Virus record (IMG/VR): IMGVR_UViG_3300022707_001577
Location: 1-25,580 of that record
Reading direction: 5' to 3' (one strand)
From: a virus
Length of the DNA: 25,580 nucleotides
This document shows, in pieces, positions 16,512 through 22,818 of the stretch (positions within the stretch are counted from its first letter, which is position 1; each line of letters opens with the position of its first letter). Made by a program: the position numbers and the translations under genes. Under the pieces are notes generated by a model. That model worked only from the letters and a program-made list of their open reading frames with translations, did no database searches and had not been told where the DNA came from.

Positions 16512-17315
16512 ATGAAAACCTGGATTTATATTCCTGCAATTATTGTTAGCCTCTTTTTGGCGGTCCCTGCTCATGCGACTGTTAGTGTTTTGGGCGCGGA
16601 TTCATTAGGTCAAGGCAACGTATCGACCATCACGCTCAACACCACGATGCCCGTTGGCGAAAACACTCTTATGATTGCAATTTTTCATCTTGAACTTGGA
16701 CAATCCGTCACAACTCCTAATCCCACGTGGAACACAACAGAGACTTTTACTCTGGCCAGTGTGATCGATGCGAGTCCAGAAGATAATACTGAAATTTGGT
16801 ATTTGGTCGGCCCTACCCAGGGGACGTTTGATTTTGTGGGAAATATAACAGACAGCAATAATCACATGGTCGGCTTGATTTTTCTTGAGGGCGTGGATGG
16901 CTCCGATCCAATTGGAGCTACCCCAGCAGGAGTATTCAGCGTTGGAACAACGGACAGCGTGACCATTACCACCACGGCGGCGAACAGCATGATTGTCGAT
17001 GGCGCATCCTGGGGGGATAATAACTCGGTCCTTACTGAGGGGGGGAGCCAAACCGAACAGTATGAAGTCGGCGGTACTGGTGGCGGTCCTTCCTTTTCAA
17101 AAGTTCAAGGCGCGGCAAGCACCAGGCTAGTTACTACCGCCCAGCAATATATCAATACCTATACAAGCACCATAAGCGTAAATTATTCCTATCTTGGAAT
17201 TGAAGTCAAAGAAATGGTAGACGCTGGCGGGGAGCATCAAGACCAAGTGACCGCAGGAGTCCACCAAGACGTAGTAACTGGGGGAGTCCATCAAGACGTA
17301 GTGAACGGACTCTAA
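16512..17315 (+). CDS. Exported jelly-roll-like virion protein with C-terminal HQD repeats
   Basis: A 267-residue protein starting at ATG 16512; the frame is open upstream to 16398, but that part lies inside the fibre gene. The signal peptide is MKTWIYIPAIIVSLFLAVPAHA (split here only by its features: basic start, hydrophobic core to Leu16, AHA at 20-22). The mature part is a beta domain with 'MPVGENTLMIAIFHLE', 'TEIWYLVGPTQGTFDFVG' and 'HMVGLIFLEGVDGSDPIG', a pattern seen in carbohydrate-binding-like jelly rolls of phage and secreted proteins. The C-terminus carries three 9-residue repeats, G-x-HQD-x-V-x-x. The cleavage motif VPAHA is identical to that of the preceding gene. Ribosome site: AGGA just before ATG. 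Confidence 0.7.
   Translation: MKTWIYIPAIIVSLFLAVPAHATVSVLGADSLGQGNVSTITLNTTMPVGENTLMIAIFHLELGQSVTTPNPTWNTTETFTLASVIDASPEDNTEIWYLVGPTQGTFDFVGNITDSNNHMVGLIFLEGVDGSDPIGATPAGVFSVGTTDSVTITTTAANSMIVDGASWGDNNSVLTEGGSQTEQYEVGGTGGGPSFSKVQGAASTRLVTTAQQYINTYTSTISVNYSYLGIEVKEMVDAGGEHQDQVTAGVHQDVVTGGVHQDVVNGL
17229..17309 (+). repeat. Three 27-base repeats encoding GxHQDxVxx
   Basis: Units 17229-17255 (GEHQDQVTA), 17256-17282 (GVHQDVVTG) and 17283-17309 (GVHQDVVNG) form the extreme C-terminus of the third exported protein. The His-Gln-Asp core is invariant. Periodic His and Asp in a trimeric beta structure could bind metal, as His residues do in the T4 gp37 needle, but that is speculation. Confidence 0.85.
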
Positions 17316-17629
17316 TGCCTGACGAAAAGCCCGATAAGTTTTTCAAGAGAGCTAGACAGAAAGTAGTTCCCCAAATTCCGATGGCTGAATTTTTCAAGAT
17401 CATGGTATGGCTTGCAGGTTTTGGGGTGCTTATGACTCAGGCTGGAAAAGGTTTGGATGCTATGCACATAAATATTGACACGCCTGTGGGTCAGATCTAC
17501 AAGAACAAAGATCATATCAAGTGCATCGAAACAAACATGGAAGATCTAAGAATTAGAGCCAACATGCTCTTGAAGTTTCACGGTCTAACTATCCCCGATT
17601 CCCCCGAACCTATGCACCAAGATGAATAG
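17315..17629 (+). CDS. Small membrane/coiled-coil protein at the start of the lysis block
   Basis: A 104-residue protein with a one-base overlap (TAATG). Residues 1-22 are basic and polar; a hydrophobic segment at about 27-42 (KIMVWLAGFGVLMTQAG) may be one transmembrane helix. After it comes a polar region with a helical stretch (IKCIETNMEDLRIRANMLL, about 68-88). Single-TM plus coiled-coil proteins next to endolysins are often holin-, antiholin- or spanin-like, but nothing specific is recognisable. It overlaps the endolysin start by eight bases. Confidence 0.5.
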   Translation: MPDEKPDKFFKRARQKVVPQIPMAEFFKIMVWLAGFGVLMTQAGKGLDAMHINIDTPVGQIYKNKDHIKCIETNMEDLRIRANMLLKFHGLTIPDSPEPMHQDE

Positions 17630-18320
17630 CAGCGACATATTCCAGCAGGATTTAGCTTGGGTTCTCATGCACGAAGGGGGAATTTCAGACCACCCCGACG
17701 ATCCTGGCAAGCTCACTGTCAAGGGCGTAGCCCAGGCGAAGCACCCCGACCAAATAGCGTTGTGGTCTAGAGTCATGGAGCTCATTTCTAGGGATCTAGG
17801 CGACCAGCTGATACTGGCCGACCCTGAAATCAACAAATATATAAGGGAAATCTATTGGGATCTCTACTACAAGCCTTTGAACTGCCACAAAATGCAGGCT
17901 CCTATTTTCAGACGCAAGGTTTTTGATACTGCGGTGAATGTCGGCCGTCGTAGGTGCGCTCGATGGGTCCAACGAACCCTCAATCTATGTGACAGAGGAT
18001 CCAAGTCAGATGGTCTCATCCTCGATGGTGGACTTGGACCTACAACGCTGAAGGTTTTGAACAAATATTCAGCCGAAGACGATTTCTTGACTAAGCAAGT
18101 CACAGGTTTTCAGATGGCCCACTACCAAAAGATTTCGGAAAGGACCAAGAGGTTCGAGGTCTTCATTCGTGGGTGGACTAACAGAGCCTTCGAGGGTGTT
18201 CTTGGAAGTATGAAGGCTAACGATCATGCGCTGGCTGACATCGTGACAGACGAAGACATGGAAGCCTCACTGATTACTGGCCACAAAGTCTTTGGACCCT
18301 TAGAACCTGCCTGGGGTTGA
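17622..18320 (+). CDS. Endolysin, GH108-type lysozyme with peptidoglycan-binding domain
   Basis: Degrades peptidoglycan at the end of infection. The 232-residue protein begins with the GH108 signature: helix DLAWVLMHEGG with catalytic Glu18, then SDHPDDPGKLTVKGV (the family usually has DPGG..T..GI). The tryptophan-rich helix IREIYWDLYYKPLNC (about 70-84) is also typical. From about residue 95 there is a PG_binding_3-type region (FDTAVNVGRRRCARWVQRTL, DGGLGPTTLKVLN, then the FIRGWTNRAFEG helix). A C-terminal extension of some 35 residues is acidic and beyond the usual family end. There is no signal peptide, so release needs a holin. It overlaps the gene before it by eight bases. Confidence 0.9.
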   Translation: MNSSDIFQQDLAWVLMHEGGISDHPDDPGKLTVKGVAQAKHPDQIALWSRVMELISRDLGDQLILADPEINKYIREIYWDLYYKPLNCHKMQAPIFRRKVFDTAVNVGRRRCARWVQRTLNLCDRGSKSDGLILDGGLGPTTLKVLNKYSAEDDFLTKQVTGFQMAHYQKISERTKRFEVFIRGWTNRAFEGVLGSMKANDHALADIVTDEDMEASLITGHKVFGPLEPAWG

Positions 18321-18365
18321 TGCAGTCTGGAAAAGAAGAAATGCAATCTTTCAAAGTTCGAGGGT

Positions 18366-18536
18366 ATGGATCCGAAGCAGCAAAGCACAAAAGTGGATCC
18401 ACCCAAGCCGATCAGCGCCGAAGAAATGAAACGGATCCGCAAGACCATCATCAATCACGATCCGAACCCAGAGGACATTCGGCCCAAGTCTTGGGAAGAC
18501 AAAGTGGACGAGGAAGCGGAATATGGATTTAGATAA
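18366..18536 (+). CDS. Small charged protein of unknown function (56 aa)
   Basis: A 56-residue protein too short for many gene finders, starting at ATG 18366 with GAGGG very close upstream. It reads as normal protein: a Lys/Gln start, then ISAEEMKRIRKTIINHDPNP, and an acidic end (WEDKVDEEAEYGFR). It lies in the endolysin frame, after that gene's TGA. A 71-residue frame at 18317-18532 overlaps it but is Ser/Gly/Arg/Gln low complexity and looks like a shadow. Its location between endolysin and holin candidate suggests a minor role in lysis or none. Confidence 0.6.
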   Translation: MDPKQQSTKVDPPKPISAEEMKRIRKTIINHDPNPEDIRPKSWEDKVDEEAEYGFR

Positions 18537-18554
18537 ATCGAAAGGTGGTATCAG

Positions 18555-19019
18555 ATGGCAATAGAGGCAAAAGCGCAGACGGCCATGAACGGGCTGTCGA
18601 AAAAAATGGGTGTAGCAGGCATATTTCTTGGCTGGTTATTTTTCATATGCACCGCGCCTGATTTGCAGAGGGTTGTTCTTGGATCCATAGTCACTGTCCT
18701 ATTTATCATCGTTACTTTGTGGCGACAGACTGTGGACATGAAAGCCAATCCTAAATCTGTGGACTTGACCAAGACTTTGATGGGGCGAATGTCAGCGGCA
18801 ATGGCAATGGCTGGTGGTTTTCTTACAGGCCTTTTTGCTTCCAACATTTCTATGGAACTAAAGATGTGGGGTGGATTCTCTGTTGTTGTATCTTTCCTAA
18901 TCATGCAGGGAATTTATGACACAGTGAAGGCAAACCTAAACAGCCCAAAGCAAAATGAACGAAGAACAAATTCAGGAAGATTGCTCGGCGGTGCACCACC
19001 TCCACCTATAGAAGAATGA
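18555..19019 (+). CDS. Putative holin-like membrane protein (four TM segments)
   Basis: A 154-residue protein with a good ribosome site (AGGTGG, seven bases before ATG). Four hydrophobic stretches are visible at about 19-35 (VAGIFLGWLFFICTAP), 40-57 (VLGSIVTVLFIIVTLW), 79-97 (SAAMAMAGGFLTGLFA) and 104-120 (GGFSVVVSFLIMQGI). The C-terminus is polar and Pro-rich. It lies just downstream of the endolysin and overlaps the spanin-like gene by four bases (ATGA). A holin that permeabilises the inner membrane is the natural reading, inferred from topology and place, not from a recognised holin family. Confidence 0.6.
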   Translation: MAIEAKAQTAMNGLSKKMGVAGIFLGWLFFICTAPDLQRVVLGSIVTVLFIIVTLWRQTVDMKANPKSVDLTKTLMGRMSAAMAMAGGFLTGLFASNISMELKMWGGFSVVVSFLIMQGIYDTVKANLNSPKQNERRTNSGRLLGGAPPPPIEE

Positions 19020-19552
19020 AGATCCTGTCTTTCCTTAGTAAAAAGGTAATTCTGTGGGTGGCTGGCATTGGGCTGGCCTCTGCGCTTGCTTTCTCTGGGG
19101 CCCAGTGCCGTCGCATTGAAAAGCTGGAAGTCGAAAACTTGGAACTGCGATCCAAAAATTCAAAGCTTGAATTTCAGGTGGAAACAAAACAGGCCGAGAT
19201 TGAAACGCATGAACTGATACGGCAAGGACCAGAGGCCATTGCCTCCGCTACCGACAAGATCAAATTGAATATCAAGCCCAAGAATGGCGCGACTCCAATT
19301 CCTTCTAAGGTGATAGAGGATGACGGCGTGACTGTCATCACAGTGGATCCAGAACGACAGGCCGAGATCGTAAAGAAGGCCGAGCTAACCGAGTCAAAAA
19401 TACTTAGGATCGGCGAGCTTGATGAGGAAATTATTGAATACGATAGGCTGTTGAAAAAAGCTAGACGGACCCGAATGAGAAACACAGTCATTGGCGGCCT
19501 CATTGGAGTCGGAGTTACAATCGTAATCGTGAAAATTATTAGTAGGAAATAG
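19016..19552 (+). CDS. Spanin-like protein with two terminal membrane segments
   Basis: A 178-residue protein. Residues 10-28 are a hydrophobic segment (KVILWVAGIGLASALAFSG) ending at Cys31. Next comes a coiled coil (IEKLEVENLELRSKNSKLEF, about 34-60), a polar middle, another helix (120-150), and a C-terminal hydrophobic segment at about 157-174 (TVIGGLIGVGVTIVIVKII). The i-spanin Rz has only the N-terminal TM; the u-spanin class has an N-terminal lipoprotein Cys and a C-terminal TM. Here the sequence before Cys31 is GAQ, a poor lipobox, so both readings remain possible. Last gene of the block, before a strong terminator. Confidence 0.5.
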   Translation: MKILSFLSKKVILWVAGIGLASALAFSGAQCRRIEKLEVENLELRSKNSKLEFQVETKQAEIETHELIRQGPEAIASATDKIKLNIKPKNGATPIPSKVIEDDGVTVITVDPERQAEIVKKAELTESKILRIGELDEEIIEYDRLLKKARRTRMRNTVIGGLIGVGVTIVIVKIISRK

Positions 19553-19603
19553 ACCTGCGTGTGACAGGAAAGGTGACCTCGGCGGGTCACTGTCTGTTCT
19601 TTT

Positions 19604-19640
19604 CCCAGCTGGATCCTGAAAAGGGTTCAGCTGGGTTTTT
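19604..19640 (+). terminator. Strong Rho-independent terminator of the late operon
   Basis: A 14-bp stem (19604-19617 with 19622-19635, including two G-T wobble pairs) is closed by a GAAA tetraloop and followed by TTTTT (19636-19640). A smaller hairpin, GTGACC/GGTCAC around 19573-19589, precedes it. Together they should end structural and lysis transcription. Confidence 0.9.
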
Positions 19641-19853
19641 ACTTAAGCTCGATATCCCGAATAGCTCTAGAATCGCGTAGGAGCCTCGCCACGGTTCCCA
19701 GCCAGTCTCAGCTATAAGCAGTCAAGAACAGTCGTTCCCTACCCTTAGACGCTATCCATGCAGATATTTCGGCAAGTTTTGAGATCTCGTGGGCCAGAAT
19801 GGGTGACCGACCACATAATCAGCTGATTGATGATTGTAGTATTCCCTATGGGG
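19641..19853. other. Intergenic region between late and early-type operons
   Basis: No convincing gene on either strand. CAGTC occurs three times (19703-19707, 19719-19723, 19729-19733), too short to call a binding array. A 22-codon frame at 19758 has no ribosome site. No tRNA cloverleaf was found. The region may hold operator or attachment sequences that cannot be recognised by eye. Confidence 0.4.
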
Positions 19854-19882
19854 TTGACTATAATCAAGGAAAAGAGTAAAGT
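19847..19882 (+). promoter_or_regulatory. Promoter region of the 19926 operon
   Basis: TTGACT (19854-19859), a 17-base spacer and TAAAGT (19877-19882) fit a sigma-70 promoter; alternatively TATAAT at 19859-19864 is the -10. The 20-base stretch beginning 19847 matches 16 of 20 bases with the stretch beginning 21424, which precedes the next operon head, so the block may be a shared promoter or operator box. Confidence 0.55.
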
Positions 19883-19925
19883 AATGACAGATGAGACACA
19901 ACACAGCACAAAAAAAGGAGACAGC

Positions 19926-20327
19926 ATGAAAATAGAAGACGCAGGCCACGCCGTCAGGGTCTTAGAAGCCCTTGTTGAGCAGGGAGACAAAACAATATTA
20001 GAAGCCAGCACAGGCCCTTGGTTTATAGAGTGCAATGGTTGGCTATCCCAGAGATTGCCTGGCCCAAGCGCAAAAGGACTTGGTGCCGCTGTCACAGATG
20101 AGGAATTGAGTAAAGGAGATGGCAACCTCATAGCCGCATCAAGATCCCTAGTCCCTGCCCTAGTCGAAGGTGCCAAGGCGGTGCTGGATAGATACCGAAC
20201 CACAAAAATGGGCATAGGTAATGATCCTCTATCGGCTAGGTTGCAGGAAGCCGAGTTCAATATATTTTATTTGGCGAAAGCCTACGCCCCAAGGATGGCA
20301 GAGGCAGGGATGAAGGTTCCGGAATGA
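19926..20327 (+). CDS. Phage protein with 'GPW ... IAASR' motif (unknown function)
   Basis: A 133-residue protein starting at ATG 19926, chosen for the excellent AAAGGAG six bases upstream; ATG 19884 is an alternative adding 14 residues. Within it 'ASTGPWFIECNGW' followed by 'GDGNLIAASRSLVPALVEGAKAVLDRYR' matches a widely distributed phage pattern ('A.pGPW..... D..FIaaAR..vPaLl..v..l'), found in early regions of many siphophages with no known function. The C-terminal helix (ARLQEAEFNIFYLAKAYAPR) is an extension. It heads a run of ATGA-coupled small genes. Confidence 0.7.
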   Translation: MKIEDAGHAVRVLEALVEQGDKTILEASTGPWFIECNGWLSQRLPGPSAKGLGAAVTDEELSKGDGNLIAASRSLVPALVEGAKAVLDRYRTTKMGIGNDPLSARLQEAEFNIFYLAKAYAPRMAEAGMKVPE

Positions 20328-20518
20328 TTGATTGGGAAGAGTTGTACCAGGAACGGCGGCAAGCAAAGATGGCAAAGGAACCCCAAACCTATATATGCGA
20401 AATCTGTAAGGAAAAGATAAAGGATTATCTCAGAGAGCTTGTATTCGTTCACAACAGTCATATGCATTGGTCATGCTGGACGGATAGCGTTATAAAAAAG
20501 AATGGGATAGACCGATGA
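20324..20518 (+). CDS. Small zinc-binding-type protein
   Basis: A 64-residue protein in ATGA overlap with the gene before. Its helical, charged N-terminus (WEELYQERRQAKMAKE) is followed by YICEICKEKI, then VHNSHMHWSCW. The CxxC pair plus the later His/Cys group suggest one zinc site. No family or function is recognised. Confidence 0.6.
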   Translation: MIDWEELYQERRQAKMAKEPQTYICEICKEKIKDYLRELVFVHNSHMHWSCWTDSVIKKNGIDR

Positions 20519-20700
20519 CCCAGAGCAAGAATCAGCACAAGCGCAGGACGAAATTCGGCGCGCTCGACTGCGCCACAAGATTATTGAAGGATCATAAGTA
20601 CGTTCAAATTATTCAGTCTGACAACTTTTTCATTATTGAGACAGAGCACATGAAGCCTCTGCCAGGGCAGCATCTGATTTATTCGAGGCGACAGGTATGA
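20515..20700 (+). CDS. Small hypothetical protein
   Basis: A 61-residue basic protein overlapping both neighbours by four bases (ATGA). The body alternates strands and turns (HKYVQIIQSDNFFIIETEHM) and may form a small beta sheet. No motif beyond that. Its reality rests on exact coupling within the operon. Confidence 0.5.
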   Translation: MTQSKNQHKRRTKFGALDCATRLLKDHKYVQIIQSDNFFIIETEHMKPLPGQHLIYSRRQV

Positions 20701-21038
20701 GCGCGATACTTGAGAGGGAGTGGGGAGAATCGGAGCCATGGTATCCGAGCGCAAATCAAGAGAGGGCATTCGAGAGCGCGATGAATACTCGAACATCTGA
20801 CATCGAATACGCACGAGAGCAGGTGCTTGAATATCTACATCTAGAAAGTTCGGACGTAGATTTTTGGGAAGGCGACGACCCCGAGGAAATCGAGGATCCA
20901 GAATACGACGATCACGAAGGCACCTATTATTTTAGGCATCCGGTTTATGTTCGGCTGATCTGCAACGACGGCCGCTGCTTTCATTTTACAGATGGACAAA
21001 GAGGTCCAACACAAGAAAGGGAAAGAACAGGTGGGTGA
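20697..21038 (+). CDS. Hypothetical acidic protein
   Basis: A 113-residue protein in ATGA overlap with the gene before it. It has a helix (IEYAREQVLEYLHLESSD), then a very acidic stretch (GDDPEEIEDPEYDDHEGTYY), and a closing beta pair (PVYVRLICNDGRCFHFTDGQ). The strong negative charge and the compact end resemble small phage regulators or DNA mimics, but this is only a resemblance. Function is unknown. Confidence 0.55.
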   Translation: MSAILEREWGESEPWYPSANQERAFESAMNTRTSDIEYAREQVLEYLHLESSDVDFWEGDDPEEIEDPEYDDHEGTYYFRHPVYVRLICNDGRCFHFTDGQRGPTQERERTGG

Positions 21039-21423
21039 AATAGCAGACAGCATCATTGAAGGCGCGTTTTGTCAGGTGTGCGGTGAATATATGGGCGAGG
21101 GTGACGGATACCCAAGAACCTGTGCAGGCTGCGCTGAAGATGATGACATGTCAGATTTAGTCAAGGTAGAAACCAGTCCAAAAGTAAAGCGTGTCGAATG
21201 GGCTACGGAAAAGCTCGAAGCAAAAGGCTGGGACATCGAGCCGGGTCCAGATAAAACAGCAATAAAAATCTGCAGCCCGACAGGTCGATGGTTCAATTTC
21301 TGGCCCTATTCGGGATGGTTTACAGAAAAAGGCTCTGGCGTACAGGGTCGAGGCTTCGCAAATTTGCTAAGAGTCGAAGCTGGCGAAAAACAAAGATCGA
21401 AACAGCAGGAGGGAAAAGCTTGA
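21031..21423 (+). CDS. Zinc-ribbon plus 'FWPYSGWF ... GRGFANLL' phage protein
   Basis: 130 residues from GTG 21031, which overlaps the previous gene by eight bases and has AAGGGA upstream. ATG 20992 would add 13 residues but needs a 47-base overlap and has no ribosome site. Residues about 10-35 hold a four-Cys zinc site (CQVCGEYM, then CAGCAED). The C-terminal half (ATEKLEAKGW, then FNFWPYSGWFTEKGSG, then GRGFANLL) matches a widespread phage domain whose usual core is 'idFwPtTgkw...GrGv..Ll', often found near recombination genes. Its biochemical role is unknown. The Cys-pair fusion is notable. Confidence 0.65.
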   Translation: MGEIADSIIEGAFCQVCGEYMGEGDGYPRTCAGCAEDDDMSDLVKVETSPKVKRVEWATEKLEAKGWDIEPGPDKTAIKICSPTGRWFNFWPYSGWFTEKGSGVQGRGFANLLRVEAGEKQRSKQQEGKA

Positions 21424-21447
21424 TTATAGGGTTGATTATGATAAGAT
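21420..21447 (+). promoter_or_regulatory. Candidate promoter before the 21454 gene
   Basis: TTGATT (21420-21425), a 16-base spacer, and TGA-TAAGAT (-10 at 21442-21447, extended by TG at 21439-21440). The predicted start falls at about 21454, the A of the ATG, and no Shine-Dalgarno sequence is present, so a leaderless mRNA is possible. Confidence 0.5.
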
Positions 21448-21453
21448 ATCAAT

Positions 21454-21615
21454 ATGAAAAATAACACGGATGATTTTAGCCTTCCTACCCTAAAGTGCTT
21501 GCATTGTGGGCATAGGTGGCCACCGCGAAAGCCAGAGCTACCAGCTGTATGCCCCAAATGTCATTCGGCTAGATGGAATAGGGAGAAAAAAAGGAGCAGG
21601 AATGTCACTAAGTAA
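21454..21615 (+). CDS. Small zinc-ribbon protein (53 aa)
   Basis: A 53-residue protein missed by a 60-residue cut-off. It has a classic ribbon: KCLHCGHRWPPR, then LPAVCPKCHSARW, two CxxC knuckles 16 residues apart, with a basic tail (REKKRSRNVTK). The layout is that of zinc-ribbon phage proteins that bind DNA or RNA. It has its own promoter candidate, and its last codons contain the Shine-Dalgarno site of the ATPase gene, which it overlaps by 14 bases. Function is unknown; the zinc site is confident. Confidence 0.75.
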   Translation: MKNNTDDFSLPTLKCLHCGHRWPPRKPELPAVCPKCHSARWNREKKRSRNVTK

Positions 21616-22801
21616 AGCTGTCAACACGCAGCGTTTTCTCAGGGCGAGTCTATACGGGCCTTCGGGTTCGGGTAAGACTCTCACGGCTTTGATCCTTGCG
21701 GAAGCACTCGCAAAGAAAGAAGAGAGCAGAATCGGTATGTGGGATTCGGAACATGGTTCCGACTTTTACACCGAAGCAGTCCAGACTAGGGCTTGTCATC
21801 CAGGTGCGTTTGATTTCGACGCCGACTATGACAAGTCCCTGACTGGAATCACGAAGTTAGTAAAGAGTATCGACGGCAAGACTCACAAGGTTTTCATCTG
21901 TGATTCGATGACCCATATTTGGGAAGCCGCGCGAAACTCTTACAACGGCCCAACTGGTCCGGGTGGTCAAATCCCGATCCACGCTTGGGGTCCAATCAAA
22001 GCCAGATACAAAGCCATCATGGATTCGCTACAGAACATGAAGGCCCACGTAATCATTATTGGCCGTGAGGGTGTGGAGTACGGCGAAGGTGAGGACGGCA
22101 AGGACGGCGTGATTGGAAAACGCATGAAGGCCGAATCCGAAACCGAATACGAAATGAACATGAGTATCCGTATGGAACGGGTCGGGCAGAAACGGCGCAA
22201 GGATGAATTTGCAGTCCGCGCCATTGTTGAGAAGGACAGAACGGGGATCATGCAGGGCAAGGTTATAGTGAACCCCACATTTGAAACCCTACTTGAGCCA
22301 GTCATGCGGATGCTGACGGCTGAAAAGCAGGGCAAGATCCAAACGGCTGCAGAGATCGAGCGCAAAGACGCGCAGCACTTCGCAGACACAGACCACAATA
22401 CGGAGTCCAAATCAGCAGAGTTGTTGTTGGGCTTTCGTAAACAGTTGAACAACGCGAAGTCGCTAGATGATCTGAAGCTGGTCAATAAACAAATCAAATC
22501 CAAAATTCCTTCGATGACACCGAATGACATTTCAAGTCTTCGGCATCAATACGGGGAAATTTCGGACAGATTCAAACAAAGTGGCGACAAGAACAAAGAA
22601 AAAGGCCAGCTGCTCATGGACCTAGAGCCAATCGTTTTGGCTATGGATCCGGACAGATACAAAAAGCTGGTTGGAATCGCACTCAAGGGCAGGAATCCTG
22701 AGTGGTCAAATGGATTTACAGTAGTGGACCTGCGCGCATTGACGCGTGCGATCCAAGAGGAATCGCCGACACAACAAACACTAGAGCCAGCACAGGCCTA
22801 G
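21602..22801 (+). CDS. AAA_24 / Sak4-like phage recombination ATPase
   Basis: A RecA-fold ATPase of the kind used in phage single-strand annealing recombination and replication. Start ATG 21602 is preceded by AAAAAAAGGAGCAGG; the frame is open to 21506 but the upstream part lies inside the zinc-ribbon gene. Walker A is GPSGSGKT (residues 19-26), an acidic box WDSEHGS lies at 47-53, and Walker B VFICDS lies at 97-102 with Asp101. The next block (HAWGPIKARYKAIMDSL, then HVIIIGREGVEY) fits the family core. From about residue 240 there is a helical C-terminal extension of unknown role. No partner SSB, RecT or exonuclease is visible in the window. Confidence 0.85.
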   Translation: MSLSKAVNTQRFLRASLYGPSGSGKTLTALILAEALAKKEESRIGMWDSEHGSDFYTEAVQTRACHPGAFDFDADYDKSLTGITKLVKSIDGKTHKVFICDSMTHIWEAARNSYNGPTGPGGQIPIHAWGPIKARYKAIMDSLQNMKAHVIIIGREGVEYGEGEDGKDGVIGKRMKAESETEYEMNMSIRMERVGQKRRKDEFAVRAIVEKDRTGIMQGKVIVNPTFETLLEPVMRMLTAEKQGKIQTAAEIERKDAQHFADTDHNTESKSAELLLGFRKQLNNAKSLDDLKLVNKQIKSKIPSMTPNDISSLRHQYGEISDRFKQSGDKNKEKGQLLMDLEPIVLAMDPDRYKKLVGIALKGRNPEWSNGFTVVDLRALTRAIQEESPTQQTLEPAQA

Positions 22802-22818
22802 AGGGGAACAAAAAAAGA

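Noticed and set aside
18317-18532. 71-residue frame after the endolysin
   Set aside because: Low complexity with Gln/Arg/Ser/Gly; the overlapping 56-residue frame at 18366-18536 looks like ordinary protein.
19641-19760. Possible tRNA or attachment site in the intergenic region
   Set aside because: A stretch resembling a T-arm (GGTTCCC) was examined, but no acceptor or anticodon stems could be paired on either strand.
19758-19826. 22-codon mini-gene
   Set aside because: No ribosome site, no coupling and no recognisable features.
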